Shown here in pieces: positions 7,662-15,886 of a DNA stretch of 64,000 nt; the first letter of the stretch is position 1; each line of letters opens with the position of its first letter. Made by a program: the position numbers and the translations under genes. Under the pieces are notes generated by a model, which saw nothing but the letters and a program-made list of their open reading frames with translations, was not told the origin of the DNA and made no database searches. Origin of the DNA: an uncultured Bacteroidales bacterium (GTDB lineage: Bacteria > Bacteroidota > Bacteroidia > Bacteroidales > UBA932); the NCBI GenBank assembly GCA_934667175.1, contig CAKULN010000008.1, positions 1 to 64,000 on the forward strand. The letters run 5' to 3'.

Positions 7662-8000
7662 ATGGCAATAATTCGTGAACCTGTCAGCAGGGAACAACTT
7701 AGGGAAATGGCTCTGGAATTTTATGGAGACATGGTTAAGGGGGTTGTGGATGTTGACCGCAAGGTGTTGGCATTGAATGCTGAACTGCACGCTGATTTGG
7801 AAAAATTCCTGTTGGAGGATGGCTCTATGCAGGAATCTTTGTGGGGTATTAACCTTTATCCCGAAGTTGAAGGAGAGGATTTTATTGAATTTGATTCATT
7901 GATAAACATCAGTCCAAGGAGGAATAACTTCAGCAGGGATGTTGAGGACAGTTCTATAAGGAATGAGATCCGTTTGATTGTTGATAATCTTGTCAAGTGA
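7662..8000 (+). CDS. DUF5674 family protein
   Basis: A 112-residue protein recognised as DUF5674 by the pattern IIREPVSREQLREMA near the N-terminus, VVDVDRKVLALNAELHADLE in the middle, and the conserved LWGINLYPEVEGEDFIEFDSLINISP. The function of the family is unknown. The gene is the first of a two-gene unit: its TGA (7998-8000) overlaps the ATG of the next gene by one base. It is divergent from the Bro-N gene. This size and coupling resemble a toxin-antitoxin arrangement, but nothing in the sequence proves this. Confidence 0.82.
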   Translation: MAIIREPVSREQLREMALEFYGDMVKGVVDVDRKVLALNAELHADLEKFLLEDGSMQESLWGINLYPEVEGEDFIEFDSLINISPRRNNFSRDVEDSSIRNEIRLIVDNLVK

Positions 8001-8353
8001 TGGTGAATCTTCCTGAAAAACCTAATGTGGAGAGGTGGGCGGAAATGCCGTTCATCGCTCAGATGGCCAACATAGGCAGCGAGGTCGGCAGAACATTGAA
8101 ATGGAAGATAAAAGGTAATGCGAATATGGCTAGAGGAGCTTTTGTGCGTGCCCTTGATCTTTTTGATCTGACAATCACCGTCGGGCGTAAGAATGAGTCA
8201 TTTTCTTCGAGGGATTCAATGCTCAAGGAGGTTATCAGGGCACGAGATCAATTCTGTGAGGAATATCTTTCCGATGATAGTGAGGCCCTGCTTTCGTCAG
8301 ACAAGTACTTTTCTCATTTCGCCAAAGCCTTTGCCCTTAGATCGTCTCGGTGA
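8000..8353 (+). CDS. Small helical protein coupled to DUF5674
   Basis: A 117-residue protein that appears mostly alpha-helical. It shows FIAQMANIGSEVGRTLKWKIKGNANMARGAFVRALDLFDLTI, a pattern I know from small uncharacterised proteins that form an antiparallel helical bundle. There is no signal peptide or membrane segment. The ATG at 8000 overlaps the stop of the DUF5674 gene (TGATG), so translation is likely coupled and the two products probably act together. An alternative GTG start at 7997 adds one residue. Function unknown. Confidence 0.75.
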   Translation: MVNLPEKPNVERWAEMPFIAQMANIGSEVGRTLKWKIKGNANMARGAFVRALDLFDLTITVGRKNESFSSRDSMLKEVIRARDQFCEEYLSDDSEALLSSDKYFSHFAKAFALRSSR

Positions 8354-8408
8354 ATATAGAAGGATATTCGATAACGGTGAAAATGTGTTTTGATGAACTA
8401 GTATCAAA

Positions 8409-8427
8409 ATTATCCAAAATGGATTAT
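8409..8427. promoter_or_regulatory. Operator-like palindrome, upstream copy
   Basis: ATTATCCA-aaa-TGGATTAT, one mismatch from the second copy. Centre-to-centre distance to that copy is 28 bp. It lies just upstream of the -33 element. Confidence 0.7.
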
Positions 8428-8431
8428 TTGA

Positions 8432-8463
8432 TTTGGATTATCCAAAATGGATAATTATCTTTG
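8432..8463 (+). promoter_or_regulatory. Promoter of the AAA ATPase gene
   Basis: TTTG at 8432-8435 and TATCTTTG at 8456-8463 fit the Bacteroidota -33/-7 consensus with a 20-bp spacer. The start codon is 20 bp further on. The spacer is taken up almost entirely by a palindrome (8437-8455). Confidence 0.75.
8437..8455. promoter_or_regulatory. Operator-like palindrome in the promoter spacer
   Basis: Perfect 8-bp arms ATTATCCA and TGGATAAT around aaa. A protein bound here would block RNA polymerase, so repression, possibly autoregulation by the winged-helix ATPase, is likely. Confidence 0.75.
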
Positions 8464-8483
8464 CCTAAAAGAAATAAGATACA

Positions 8484-9641
8484 ATGGAAGCGATTCATAA
8501 TCCATTTATAACCAGAGGTTATATTCCTGAAGAGTGTTTCTGCGACAGGGCCAGTGAGACGCGGAGATTGGCGAAGTCTTTGATGAACGGGAATGATGTG
8601 GTGCTGTTCTCTCCTCGCAGGATGGGGAAGACGGGGTTAATCGGGCACGTTTTTGATTTGGAGGAAATTAAGAGTTCCTACTACACGTTTTTTGTTGATA
8701 TTCTGCACACTACAAGCCTTAGGGAGTTCACTTTCTTTTTAGGGAAGGAAGTGTTCAGGGCTTTACAGCCGGCAGGCAGGAAAGCTATTGATAAACTTGT
8801 GATGGCTTTGAAATCGCTTCATGGCAAGATCACGTACGATTCCGTGACCGGGCAGCCTGCGTTCGGGATCAGCCTTGGGGATATTCAAAGGCCGGAGTTT
8901 ACCTTGGAGGAAATATTCACTTACCTTGACAATGCGGGGAAGCCGTGCCTTGTGGCGATTGATGAGTTTCAGCAAATCAATGAATATGAGGATAATAATG
9001 TCGAGGCTCTTCTTCGCGGACATATTCAGAAAATGAAAAACTGCCATTTTGTTTTCGCTGGGAGCAAGAGGAGCATCATGAGTGCCATGTTTCAGTCTCC
9101 GGCCCGTCCGCTCTATAAAAGCGCTGATCCTCTGGAACTTAAAGCTATAGATAGAGACATTTACTCAAATTTTGTTGCAAAGAAGTTCAATGAATATGGA
9201 AAAAGCGTCTCAAAGGCAACTGTCGAGTACGTCTATGACCTGTTTGAGGGATATACTTACTACATGCAAAGGACTTTTAATGAGGCTTTTGCGTCGATAG
9301 ATGGTGGAGAGGATTGCTCTATGGATGTGGTAAGGAAATCCATTGACAACGTCCTGCTGATGAATGAGGTACAATTCGCTGAGCAGATGTCAAGCCTGAC
9401 TGAGAACCAAAAGCGTGTTATGGCCGCCATTGCGAAGGAGGCGCATGTTCGGAAAGTCAACACATCGGCTTTCATCAACCGCTACCAACTCTCCACAGCC
9501 AGCGTTGTCAACGCCGCCATCCGCAAACTCCTGAAGGAAGACATCATCACCGTTGATCTGAAGGAATATTCCATCCCCGACAAGTTTCTTTGGCTTTGGG
9601 TCAACCGGCAGTACAATAACGAGATGACTTTTGTCCGGTGA
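8484..9641 (+). CDS. AAA ATPase with C-terminal winged helix (archaeal ATPase family)
   Basis: A 385-residue STAND/AAA-type ATPase of the archaeal ATPase (ATPase_2) family. Residues 1-30 give the entry motif NPFITRGYIPEECFCDR. The Walker A motif is FSPRRMGKTGL, the Walker B motif CLVAIDEFQQI, and the sensor region FVFAGSKRSIM. The C-terminal part (TENQKRVMAAIAKEAHVRKVNTSAFINRYQLSTASVVNAAIRKL) is a winged helix-turn-helix. Members are common in several copies in Bacteroidales genomes and their role is largely unknown. The promoter carries a palindromic operator, which suggests tight repression. The stop codon is embedded in copy C of a dispersed repeat, so the gene may be part of a mobile unit. 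Confidence 0.88.
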   Translation: MEAIHNPFITRGYIPEECFCDRASETRRLAKSLMNGNDVVLFSPRRMGKTGLIGHVFDLEEIKSSYYTFFVDILHTTSLREFTFFLGKEVFRALQPAGRKAIDKLVMALKSLHGKITYDSVTGQPAFGISLGDIQRPEFTLEEIFTYLDNAGKPCLVAIDEFQQINEYEDNNVEALLRGHIQKMKNCHFVFAGSKRSIMSAMFQSPARPLYKSADPLELKAIDRDIYSNFVAKKFNEYGKSVSKATVEYVYDLFEGYTYYMQRTFNEAFASIDGGEDCSMDVVRKSIDNVLLMNEVQFAEQMSSLTENQKRVMAAIAKEAHVRKVNTSAFINRYQLSTASVVNAAIRKLLKEDIITVDLKEYSIPDKFLWLWVNRQYNNEMTFVR

Positions 9642-9714
9642 AAGGCTTGATTGCCGGACAAGACGGCTAAAGAACTTGGTTTGTCCGGCAGAAGGATGGT
9701 TTGGGTGGATAAAT
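9632..9714 (+). repeat. Dispersed ~80-bp repeat, copy C
   Basis: Starts TGTCCGGTGA, where TGA is the stop of the ATPase gene, and ends GTTTGGGTGGATAAAT. It is the best match to copy A at 4909-4990, in the same orientation. Confidence 0.8.
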
Positions 9715-9737
9715 CACAAGAGAGTGGGTGCTAAGCG

Positions 9738-11396
9738 TCAGTATAATATTCCTATGGAAAATGCTGACCAGATGCGCGATGGTTTTGAATATGTTTGGGG
9801 TTGGTGCTGAGCAGAGAGAAGGCCGCTGACGGATGCCAGAGAAGCAGGATCGGTAAGAGCGTAGTACTGGTTAGTAGATGCTGAGCAGTAGAGCCTGACA
9901 TTCTTCAAAGTTGCGAAGATGTAATTGACATTCAAACTGAAGGCCAGATTGTTGCGGCTGAATGTCTGGTAGTCAGGCAAGGTCACGTTATCTCTTACGG
10001 TGGTTAGTTTCTCTTTGTCCAGCTCCGGATTGACTGAAAGGTCGTTTTGGACATTAATGTGCCACCCCAAACGTCCGGAAATATTGATTTCTGATGCGCC
10101 CTTGCGATAGAGGACCCTGCCTCCGACAATCGCGGGTTCGAGATAAGCGGTCTTGAAATGTGATTCCGGAAGGATGTAGCGCGACGAGTGGAGCTCAGAG
10201 TCAAATGCGATTCCGAAATCCCATAAATACTCTTCGTCGCGGAGCCCGAACATCTGCCATTTTGCTGAAAGTGAAGCGGATGAATTGCGGAAGCGGATGT
10301 TTTTCATGACTGTTCTCCAATAGCTGTCCGGCATTCCTTGATCGTTCATCTCAGTCGTGAGTTCCTGAAGACATTCCTGAGCCCAACCTGAATCATAGGA
10401 TATTTCCAGACTGGCTTTGTGGCGGAGTTTTCCGCCGCCCCAGAAGGAGGATATTCCACCATGATAACCCATTGAACCGTAATCCCCTGGAGTCTCTTTG
10501 CGCTCACCGATCACATCGTCATGGCGGTAAGTAGCTCCACTATAAGCCAGCAGCGACAATTCCTGCGTCATGTGTGAATATTGCAGCTCTCCACCTCCGT
10601 AATTACCGACATACCGTCTGCTGAAAAACAGAAGACCCGTTTCGGAATATTCAGAAACACCTTTCTGAACACAATAGATGTAGCGGTCGATGTTGTCGGA
10701 TTTCGTCACGGGCTTGAGCATCTTTTCCTTGCGGTAACGGTATGTGCCTGAAAGACCTAACCTGTCCTTTGACGTCAATTCTATGGTCAATCCTGGAGTT
10801 ATGGAATAGTCCGCCAACTGCACTCTGGAACGTGGATCATTATAGCGGGACATGTCTCCCACATTATAGTCGCAGGCCACTCCAAAACGCATCCTGTTCC
10901 AAAGAAGTTTGGATGCCGAGACCACTTTGAACGCAAACAACTGCTTTGTGTAGTCCCCGGCAAGCGTGCTGCCTGCGATGTATGGATTGCCGTTGTAAGG
11001 GTCGTGGTTTTCAGAATAGGTCTTGCCTTCAAGCGTTTCCTGCCTGAAGGTAAAACTTCCATATAAGTCAATGTGATCAAGAGGATTATAACTCTCCGCC
11101 GAGAAATTAAGACCGTAGTCCCGAAGCGGATCCATCGCCCTTTTGTAGGCTCCGGAAAGAAAGTCAGCGGATAATTCAGCAGTCCCCAATGTCTTCTCAA
11201 AACCAAAGAAAGACAGCGAAGACGGATTGCTTGTCTCTTTCCACAAATTGTTCTGGAATATGAAATCACGTTGTGAGCTGATATTACGCCGGACATCGTC
11301 TCCGGATGCGGCTGACAGCGACTGCGCCGCTGCCGGGACTACCGACAGCAGCACAGATACCACGATACAAATATTACTTGGATTCATCGTTTTCAA
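9738..11396 (-). CDS. DUF6850 family outer membrane beta-barrel protein
   Basis: A 552-residue protein with a signal peptide (residues 1-24, ending PAAAQ) and a pattern of alternating aromatic and polar residues throughout, ending in an aromatic (SIGILY), as is usual for outer membrane barrels. The N-terminal region (SQRDFIFQNNLWKETSNPSSLSFFG) and overall length fit DUF6850. The gene is last in a reverse-strand set with a DUF4876 lipoprotein and a TonB-dependent receptor, 27 and 21 bp apart, so the three are co-transcribed. The substrate of the trio cannot be read from the sequence; porin-like or receptor-accessory roles are possible. Confidence 0.85.
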   Translation of the reverse strand: MKTMNPSNICIVVSVLLSVVPAAAQSLSAASGDDVRRNISSQRDFIFQNNLWKETSNPSSLSFFGFEKTLGTAELSADFLSGAYKRAMDPLRDYGLNFSAESYNPLDHIDLYGSFTFRQETLEGKTYSENHDPYNGNPYIAGSTLAGDYTKQLFAFKVVSASKLLWNRMRFGVACDYNVGDMSRYNDPRSRVQLADYSITPGLTIELTSKDRLGLSGTYRYRKEKMLKPVTKSDNIDRYIYCVQKGVSEYSETGLLFFSRRYVGNYGGGELQYSHMTQELSLLAYSGATYRHDDVIGERKETPGDYGSMGYHGGISSFWGGGKLRHKASLEISYDSGWAQECLQELTTEMNDQGMPDSYWRTVMKNIRFRNSSASLSAKWQMFGLRDEEYLWDFGIAFDSELHSSRYILPESHFKTAYLEPAIVGGRVLYRKGASEINISGRLGWHINVQNDLSVNPELDKEKLTTVRDNVTLPDYQTFSRNNLAFSLNVNYIFATLKNVRLYCSASTNQYYALTDPASLASVSGLLSAQHQPQTYSKPSRIWSAFSIGILY

Positions 11397-11423
11397 GTGA
11401 TTTCATGCCCACAGGTACACTGA

Positions 11424-12719
11424 TTATTTCGAAGGTTGAATCTCGGACTTGGTGTAGTCACGAGGAGTGAGGTTCGCTGGAGTCACGACATTGCCTTCAG
11501 CATCATCAACCGGCTCGATCAGCACGAAATCAGAAGAGGAGTTGTTGGTGTCCTGAAGCACAATCCGACCTTCCGGGGTGGTGTAGGAAATCTTTCTTTC
11601 AGTGATGCACCTTTGGTTGCAGGCAGCATAAGAGGCGTCCACTGAAAGAGGAACGTGCTTGCCTCTTCTGTTCTCGAATCCTTTTCTGTAAAGATCAACC
11701 GCATCGATGACTTTGTTTGCAGGAAGTGTCTTGCAATATGGAGCGTATTGTGGGAAACTATCATAACCTGCCCCGACTTGGGTGCCAAGAGCCTCAAATT
11801 CAGAGTCCTCCATTCTGAATATTGTCAAAATTGTCCCTTGTCCGGCAAAAAACTTTGCGGTTGAGGATGTGGCCCCGTATTTCTCAATTATGTTAGGAAC
11901 ACTTGCGTTGTCGCTTGGGAAAAATGAAGCCGGTGCTCCCTCAACATAGCATTCAAAGTCTGCTTCACTCAAATCCACAGTTTGTGTTATGACTTCGGGA
12001 TCGATGTGATTCTTGGCATTTTGGGCGATTACGATGCTTTTTCCGGGCTCGATAGGATAATCCGTTCCGTTGCCTGGAAGCTTCACCACTCTTTCAAGAT
12101 AGACAACATCGGCTGTCTCAACATCAGGATAAACGGTTGAAATCGCTCCTACAGCGGAACCATAAGCCTGCGCGATCCACAATCCATCGGCATACTGAAC
12201 CTCGTCTGAATTGTTGAATATCTCGACGTACTTATCAATGTTGTAAACCTTCTTTGCGATGGTCAGAGTTCCGAAATTATAGATTTTGCTGATAACCAGA
12301 CTGCTTGGCACGGACCAAGTAAGATTCAGGACTGATGGCTCCGCGGCTGTGGCTGTCACCTCAATCTGTGACACATAACCGTTTAGATTCACGGAAGATG
12401 TTAGATTTGCCGCAAGTTCCGGAGCCGCCGCCTTGAAATCAGCATTGCTCAAGGACTGTGAGGCTGAAGCGTCATACACGCCGTAGGCTACATCAGAGAA
12501 CACCGCTGTGCCGTCACTGGCCACCGCCGTGTAGGTCTTGGTAGAATTTCTGTCCTTTAAGACGACTTCTCCTGAGTATTTCGCGTTTGCGTCAAAACCT
12601 TCCGGCATGACAACATTCACTGTCACGTCCGTTGCGTCAATGTCCCCTGATTTTTCACATGAGGAGAATGCGAGACCGGCCAGTGCGGCCACTGCTGTCA
12701 ATAATAAAGCTCGTTTCAT
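11424..12719 (-). CDS. DUF4876 domain lipoprotein
   Basis: A 431-residue lipoprotein: the signal peptide ends in the lipobox LAFSSC with Cys20, followed by EKSGDID. An Ig-like beta-sandwich (about residues 30-120: VTVNVVMPEG...YSGEVVLKDRNSTKTYTAV) is followed by the DUF4876 region (KVYNIDKYVEIFNNSDEVQYADGLWIAQAYGS), which resembles lamin-tail beta-sandwiches. It should be surface-exposed. It lies between a TonB-dependent receptor and a DUF6850 barrel and is likely to work with them in uptake of an unidentified ligand. Confidence 0.85.
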   Translation of the reverse strand: MKRALLLTAVAALAGLAFSSCEKSGDIDATDVTVNVVMPEGFDANAKYSGEVVLKDRNSTKTYTAVASDGTAVFSDVAYGVYDASASQSLSNADFKAAAPELAANLTSSVNLNGYVSQIEVTATAAEPSVLNLTWSVPSSLVISKIYNFGTLTIAKKVYNIDKYVEIFNNSDEVQYADGLWIAQAYGSAVGAISTVYPDVETADVVYLERVVKLPGNGTDYPIEPGKSIVIAQNAKNHIDPEVITQTVDLSEADFECYVEGAPASFFPSDNASVPNIIEKYGATSSTAKFFAGQGTILTIFRMEDSEFEALGTQVGAGYDSFPQYAPYCKTLPANKVIDAVDLYRKGFENRRGKHVPLSVDASYAACNQRCITERKISYTTPEGRIVLQDTNNSSSDFVLIEPVDDAEGNVVTPANLTPRDYTKSEIQPSK

Positions 12720-12740
12720 AACTAAATGATTTAATTGTTG

Positions 12741-15569
12741 TTATAGATTTACATATAATTCAATGCCAAATGAGAACAAGTTCGAGTTCCTTTCCGTCAC
12801 CGAGGACGAGACTGAGGACTTGTGCCATGGCTGGGAGAAGAACAGATTGTTGACGTAGAAAGACGCCCCTAAGAATTTGGTGATGTCCTTGGTCACTCTC
12901 AAATTGAACACCCATAGCGGAGGCCATGTCTCCGGGACATCGCTGTAGGCGGTTTTTTGGAATATCTGATCTTTCAGCAAAAACCTGTCCTCCTCGTTCC
13001 ATCGCTCCGGGAATAAATATTCCGGATCATCCAATTGTCCGGAGGTGAAGGCAACATATTCATACGCTCCTGTTCCAACCTGCGGTGCCACGTTATTCTC
13101 CGCTATTATGTACCCCTCCGGAGCGGCTGTGAAGCGGGAGTTTCTGGTGTAGTCGTAGAAGATTGTCTGAACGGTGCCGGAAAGCACAAAATTCAGTTTG
13201 GGAATTGACTGCACCACCCTAAGTACCATTGTGCCTTGGCGTCGCTCCGAGCCGTTCATCCCGGATGGATAGACGAGATATACGCGGCTATAACTTTTGC
13301 TGTAGCCTTTTGGGAGCGTATAGGTCTTTCTTTCCGTCTCGCTCTTTGTCATTGAATACGATCCTGTCAGGTAGAACGATGTGCCTGTGCTGCGTATTTG
13401 TCCAAGATTGCAGTCCAGTTCTATTCCTTCGCTGATGTGGCTGTCGGTGTTCGCAGGATAAGGAATGTTTGTCAGAAAAGTCTGGACGTAGGACGGCTTA
13501 TCTTTATCGTAGGATGCTCCAGAGCCATCGAATTTAACATCGGTGGCATCCCAATGGTTAAAGGAAACGGTTTTCCAGACACTGTTGTCTGCTCCGAAAC
13601 CCTGACGTACATCCTCCCTGTAGGCAATGACAGAGATGGATTGTCCCCATGGAGTCTTGAAATCAGCGCCAATCTCGTACTTTACGCTACGCATAGGCTT
13701 GAGTTTCAGACTGTTTCTTTCGAAGATTCTGGTAGTGTAAACCGTGAGATACCTTTCGTCTCCATTGGAAGCGTTCACGTTCAGATAATCCAGATAAGTA
13801 CGCTCCGGGTAAAGGGAAAGCAAAGAAGGAGTCTTCTCTGAGATTCCGAATCCGAGACGAAGGCTGGCCCATTTGTTCGCTGCCAGTGATGCGTTGATCC
13901 TGGGTGATAATGCGGACATTTGTTCGTTACGTCCCGGCTGGATCATGGTCCAGCGCAGTCCTGCCTGAAGGTTCAGGACGGGATATTCCTTGGTCTTTGA
14001 GAATCTAAGATTGATGTTGTCTTCAGCCCATGCGGAGAGTTGGTTAAGGAAAGGTATTTCCTTGAATGAACGGGGACGATAACCGGACGAGGACAGAGGA
14101 TAAAGAACGTCATCGTCCTTGTAGCCGCTCCCGACATTTCCTTCTGAGCGGAACTCTAATCCTATGTTGAATCTGTTTTTAAACATAGAATTATGCGAGT
14201 TGAGGAAAAAAGTGTCAGACCCCTTGGCAAAGAAAGACATCGGTTTGCCAATGGTTCCTCCGCATCCGTAGTATGCCGCAGGTAGCATGATTGTCTCATG
14301 CTCACCTTCCTCGGTGGCATTGATAACAGGGCGGAGCCCAGTCAGGTAAGAGCGTGTGTAGGAGTCTGACTTTTTGTATGAATATGCCAGGTCATATTTA
14401 ATGGTTCTTGCGAACAGTTTGTTGACATTGAGGTTTCCGCTGTGTGACAGTTGGAATCCGTTGTTGCTGTCTGTCTTCCAGACATCCGTTATCTTTTCGT
14501 CAGGATCTGGTCCGGACCATTCGTAAGTGTTTGTTGTAGAAAATTTTGTCGTGAAGGTGTTTCCTTCTTTTGTGTTAAAGGAATGGACGATGGAAGCCAG
14601 AACACGGTCGTAGGTGTCGGTCTTGTAACGAGGATCTGATTTGCCGCGCGCATAGTCCGCATTGAAGTTCAACGTTCCGGCTTTTTTCAGACTAAGACCT
14701 TTGCCGGCATAGAACTGATAGATACCTGGATAGATTTTCGCGCGCATCTTCAGATCAGTTATCCCGACTTTGCTCTTGACGATCATCGTCCCGGACGAGA
14801 GGTCTCCATATTCAGCGGACGCTATTCCCCTGACAACTTCCACGGACTCAATGTCATCCGTGCCTATGCTTCTCATGTCCACTCCGCTGGTGGATCCGTT
14901 GCCTCCCTTTGTGTTCATGTCAGCATTGACGGACATCGGCACCCCATCCACGACAATGGCCGCTCCGAAAGAGTTGTTGCTGTCGTACTTGTCAAGAGTC
15001 CTGTTCTGAAACACTCCGGCGGTGGTCAGAGATGGATTGGAAGTCACTACATTTCCTGGAAGGAGTTGGAATATGTCCTTGAGACTTGTGGCTTGTATAT
15101 GATCCAGAGCCTGACGGCCTATGATCGAGGAAGTGGATTCTCCAGAGCTTCCACGCTGAGCCACCACCACGACACCGTCTATCGAGAGGTTTTCTTCTTT
15201 CAATCTGATAGTTACACTCTGAACCGATGAGCCGGCAACTATTTCCACATCTTTTTTGACATAGCCAAGCAATTCAACGCTGATTTTGCATTTTCCATTG
15301 GGAATATTCCTAAGGACAGCATTCCCAGACTCGTCAGACACCCCATGTATGCCATACTCTTTGGCGATGACCACTACAGACTGTAACGGATTCGCTGTTG
15401 CGTTGTCTATGATCTTTAAGTTGATTGATGAAGTCGATTTTTTAGGAACGGTCTCTGAATATGATGATTTGTAATAAGAAAGCATAGTGGCCATGATGTT
15501 CGTCTTTGGACAAAGAATCAATAGGACCGCTATCGATAATATTCTCATTGACATAAAATTAGTCCTCAT
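12741..15569 (-). CDS. TonB-dependent receptor with carboxypeptidase-like regulatory domain
   Basis: A 942-residue outer membrane receptor. After an N-terminal signal sequence comes a CarboxypepD_reg-like domain (INLKIIDNATANPLQSVVVIAKEYG...), then the plug (ESTSSIIGRQALDHIQATSLKDIFQLLPGNV and GTDDIESVEVVRGIASAEYGDLSSGTMIVK), then the barrel ending in SFGIELYVNL. This is not a SusC: no SusD partner follows, and the length is that of siderophore/cobalamin-type receptors. An alternative start at the second or third Met (MSMRIL or MRILS) would give a more typical signal peptide. A good promoter lies upstream on the reverse strand (15643-15672). It begins the DUF4876/DUF6850 operon. Confidence 0.93.
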   Translation of the reverse strand: MRTNFMSMRILSIAVLLILCPKTNIMATMLSYYKSSYSETVPKKSTSSINLKIIDNATANPLQSVVVIAKEYGIHGVSDESGNAVLRNIPNGKCKISVELLGYVKKDVEIVAGSSVQSVTIRLKEENLSIDGVVVVAQRGSSGESTSSIIGRQALDHIQATSLKDIFQLLPGNVVTSNPSLTTAGVFQNRTLDKYDSNNSFGAAIVVDGVPMSVNADMNTKGGNGSTSGVDMRSIGTDDIESVEVVRGIASAEYGDLSSGTMIVKSKVGITDLKMRAKIYPGIYQFYAGKGLSLKKAGTLNFNADYARGKSDPRYKTDTYDRVLASIVHSFNTKEGNTFTTKFSTTNTYEWSGPDPDEKITDVWKTDSNNGFQLSHSGNLNVNKLFARTIKYDLAYSYKKSDSYTRSYLTGLRPVINATEEGEHETIMLPAAYYGCGGTIGKPMSFFAKGSDTFFLNSHNSMFKNRFNIGLEFRSEGNVGSGYKDDDVLYPLSSSGYRPRSFKEIPFLNQLSAWAEDNINLRFSKTKEYPVLNLQAGLRWTMIQPGRNEQMSALSPRINASLAANKWASLRLGFGISEKTPSLLSLYPERTYLDYLNVNASNGDERYLTVYTTRIFERNSLKLKPMRSVKYEIGADFKTPWGQSISVIAYREDVRQGFGADNSVWKTVSFNHWDATDVKFDGSGASYDKDKPSYVQTFLTNIPYPANTDSHISEGIELDCNLGQIRSTGTSFYLTGSYSMTKSETERKTYTLPKGYSKSYSRVYLVYPSGMNGSERRQGTMVLRVVQSIPKLNFVLSGTVQTIFYDYTRNSRFTAAPEGYIIAENNVAPQVGTGAYEYVAFTSGQLDDPEYLFPERWNEEDRFLLKDQIFQKTAYSDVPETWPPLWVFNLRVTKDITKFLGASFYVNNLFFSQPWHKSSVSSSVTERNSNLFSFGIELYVNL

Positions 15570-15642
15570 TTCCTATAATGGCCTAGGAGAGTGTTGACGA
15601 CTCTAATCAAAACAAGTTACACATCTAACTAAATCTTAAACG

Positions 15643-15672
15643 CAAATATATTAAAAAACTGTAAGGATGCAA
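15643..15672 (-). promoter_or_regulatory. Promoter of the TonB receptor operon
   Basis: On the reverse strand, TTG (15670-15672), a 19-bp spacer, then TATATTTG (15643-15650), an exact match to the Bacteroidota consensus. The start codon lies about 74 bp downstream. The remainder of the gap (15570-15886) shows only a weaker -7-like TATATTTG for glyS at 15836-15843. Confidence 0.75.
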
Positions 15673-15886
15673 CAGTTTTCTTGGTCCTTTGATGTCATAA
15701 TACCCATTTGTAGGGATGTCTGTGCAATGCTCTTTCCCTAAATATTGGGATAATATGTTACATAGCTTTGATTTTTTAAGGGGAAAGTTTCTTGAAAGGA
15801 CATTTTGGGGAAAAGATAACTTGGGCGAAAATGTTTATATTTGTAAGTTTTTAGGACTTTGAGGACTATTAAAGTACAATAATACT

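Noticed and set aside
7462..7668. Upstream extension of the Bro-N protein
   Set aside because: The extension has no family similarity and overlaps the start of the divergent DUF5674 gene.
4909..9714. The accessory segment as a prophage
   Set aside because: Only a Bro-N gene is phage-related; no integrase, capsid, terminase or lysis gene is present.
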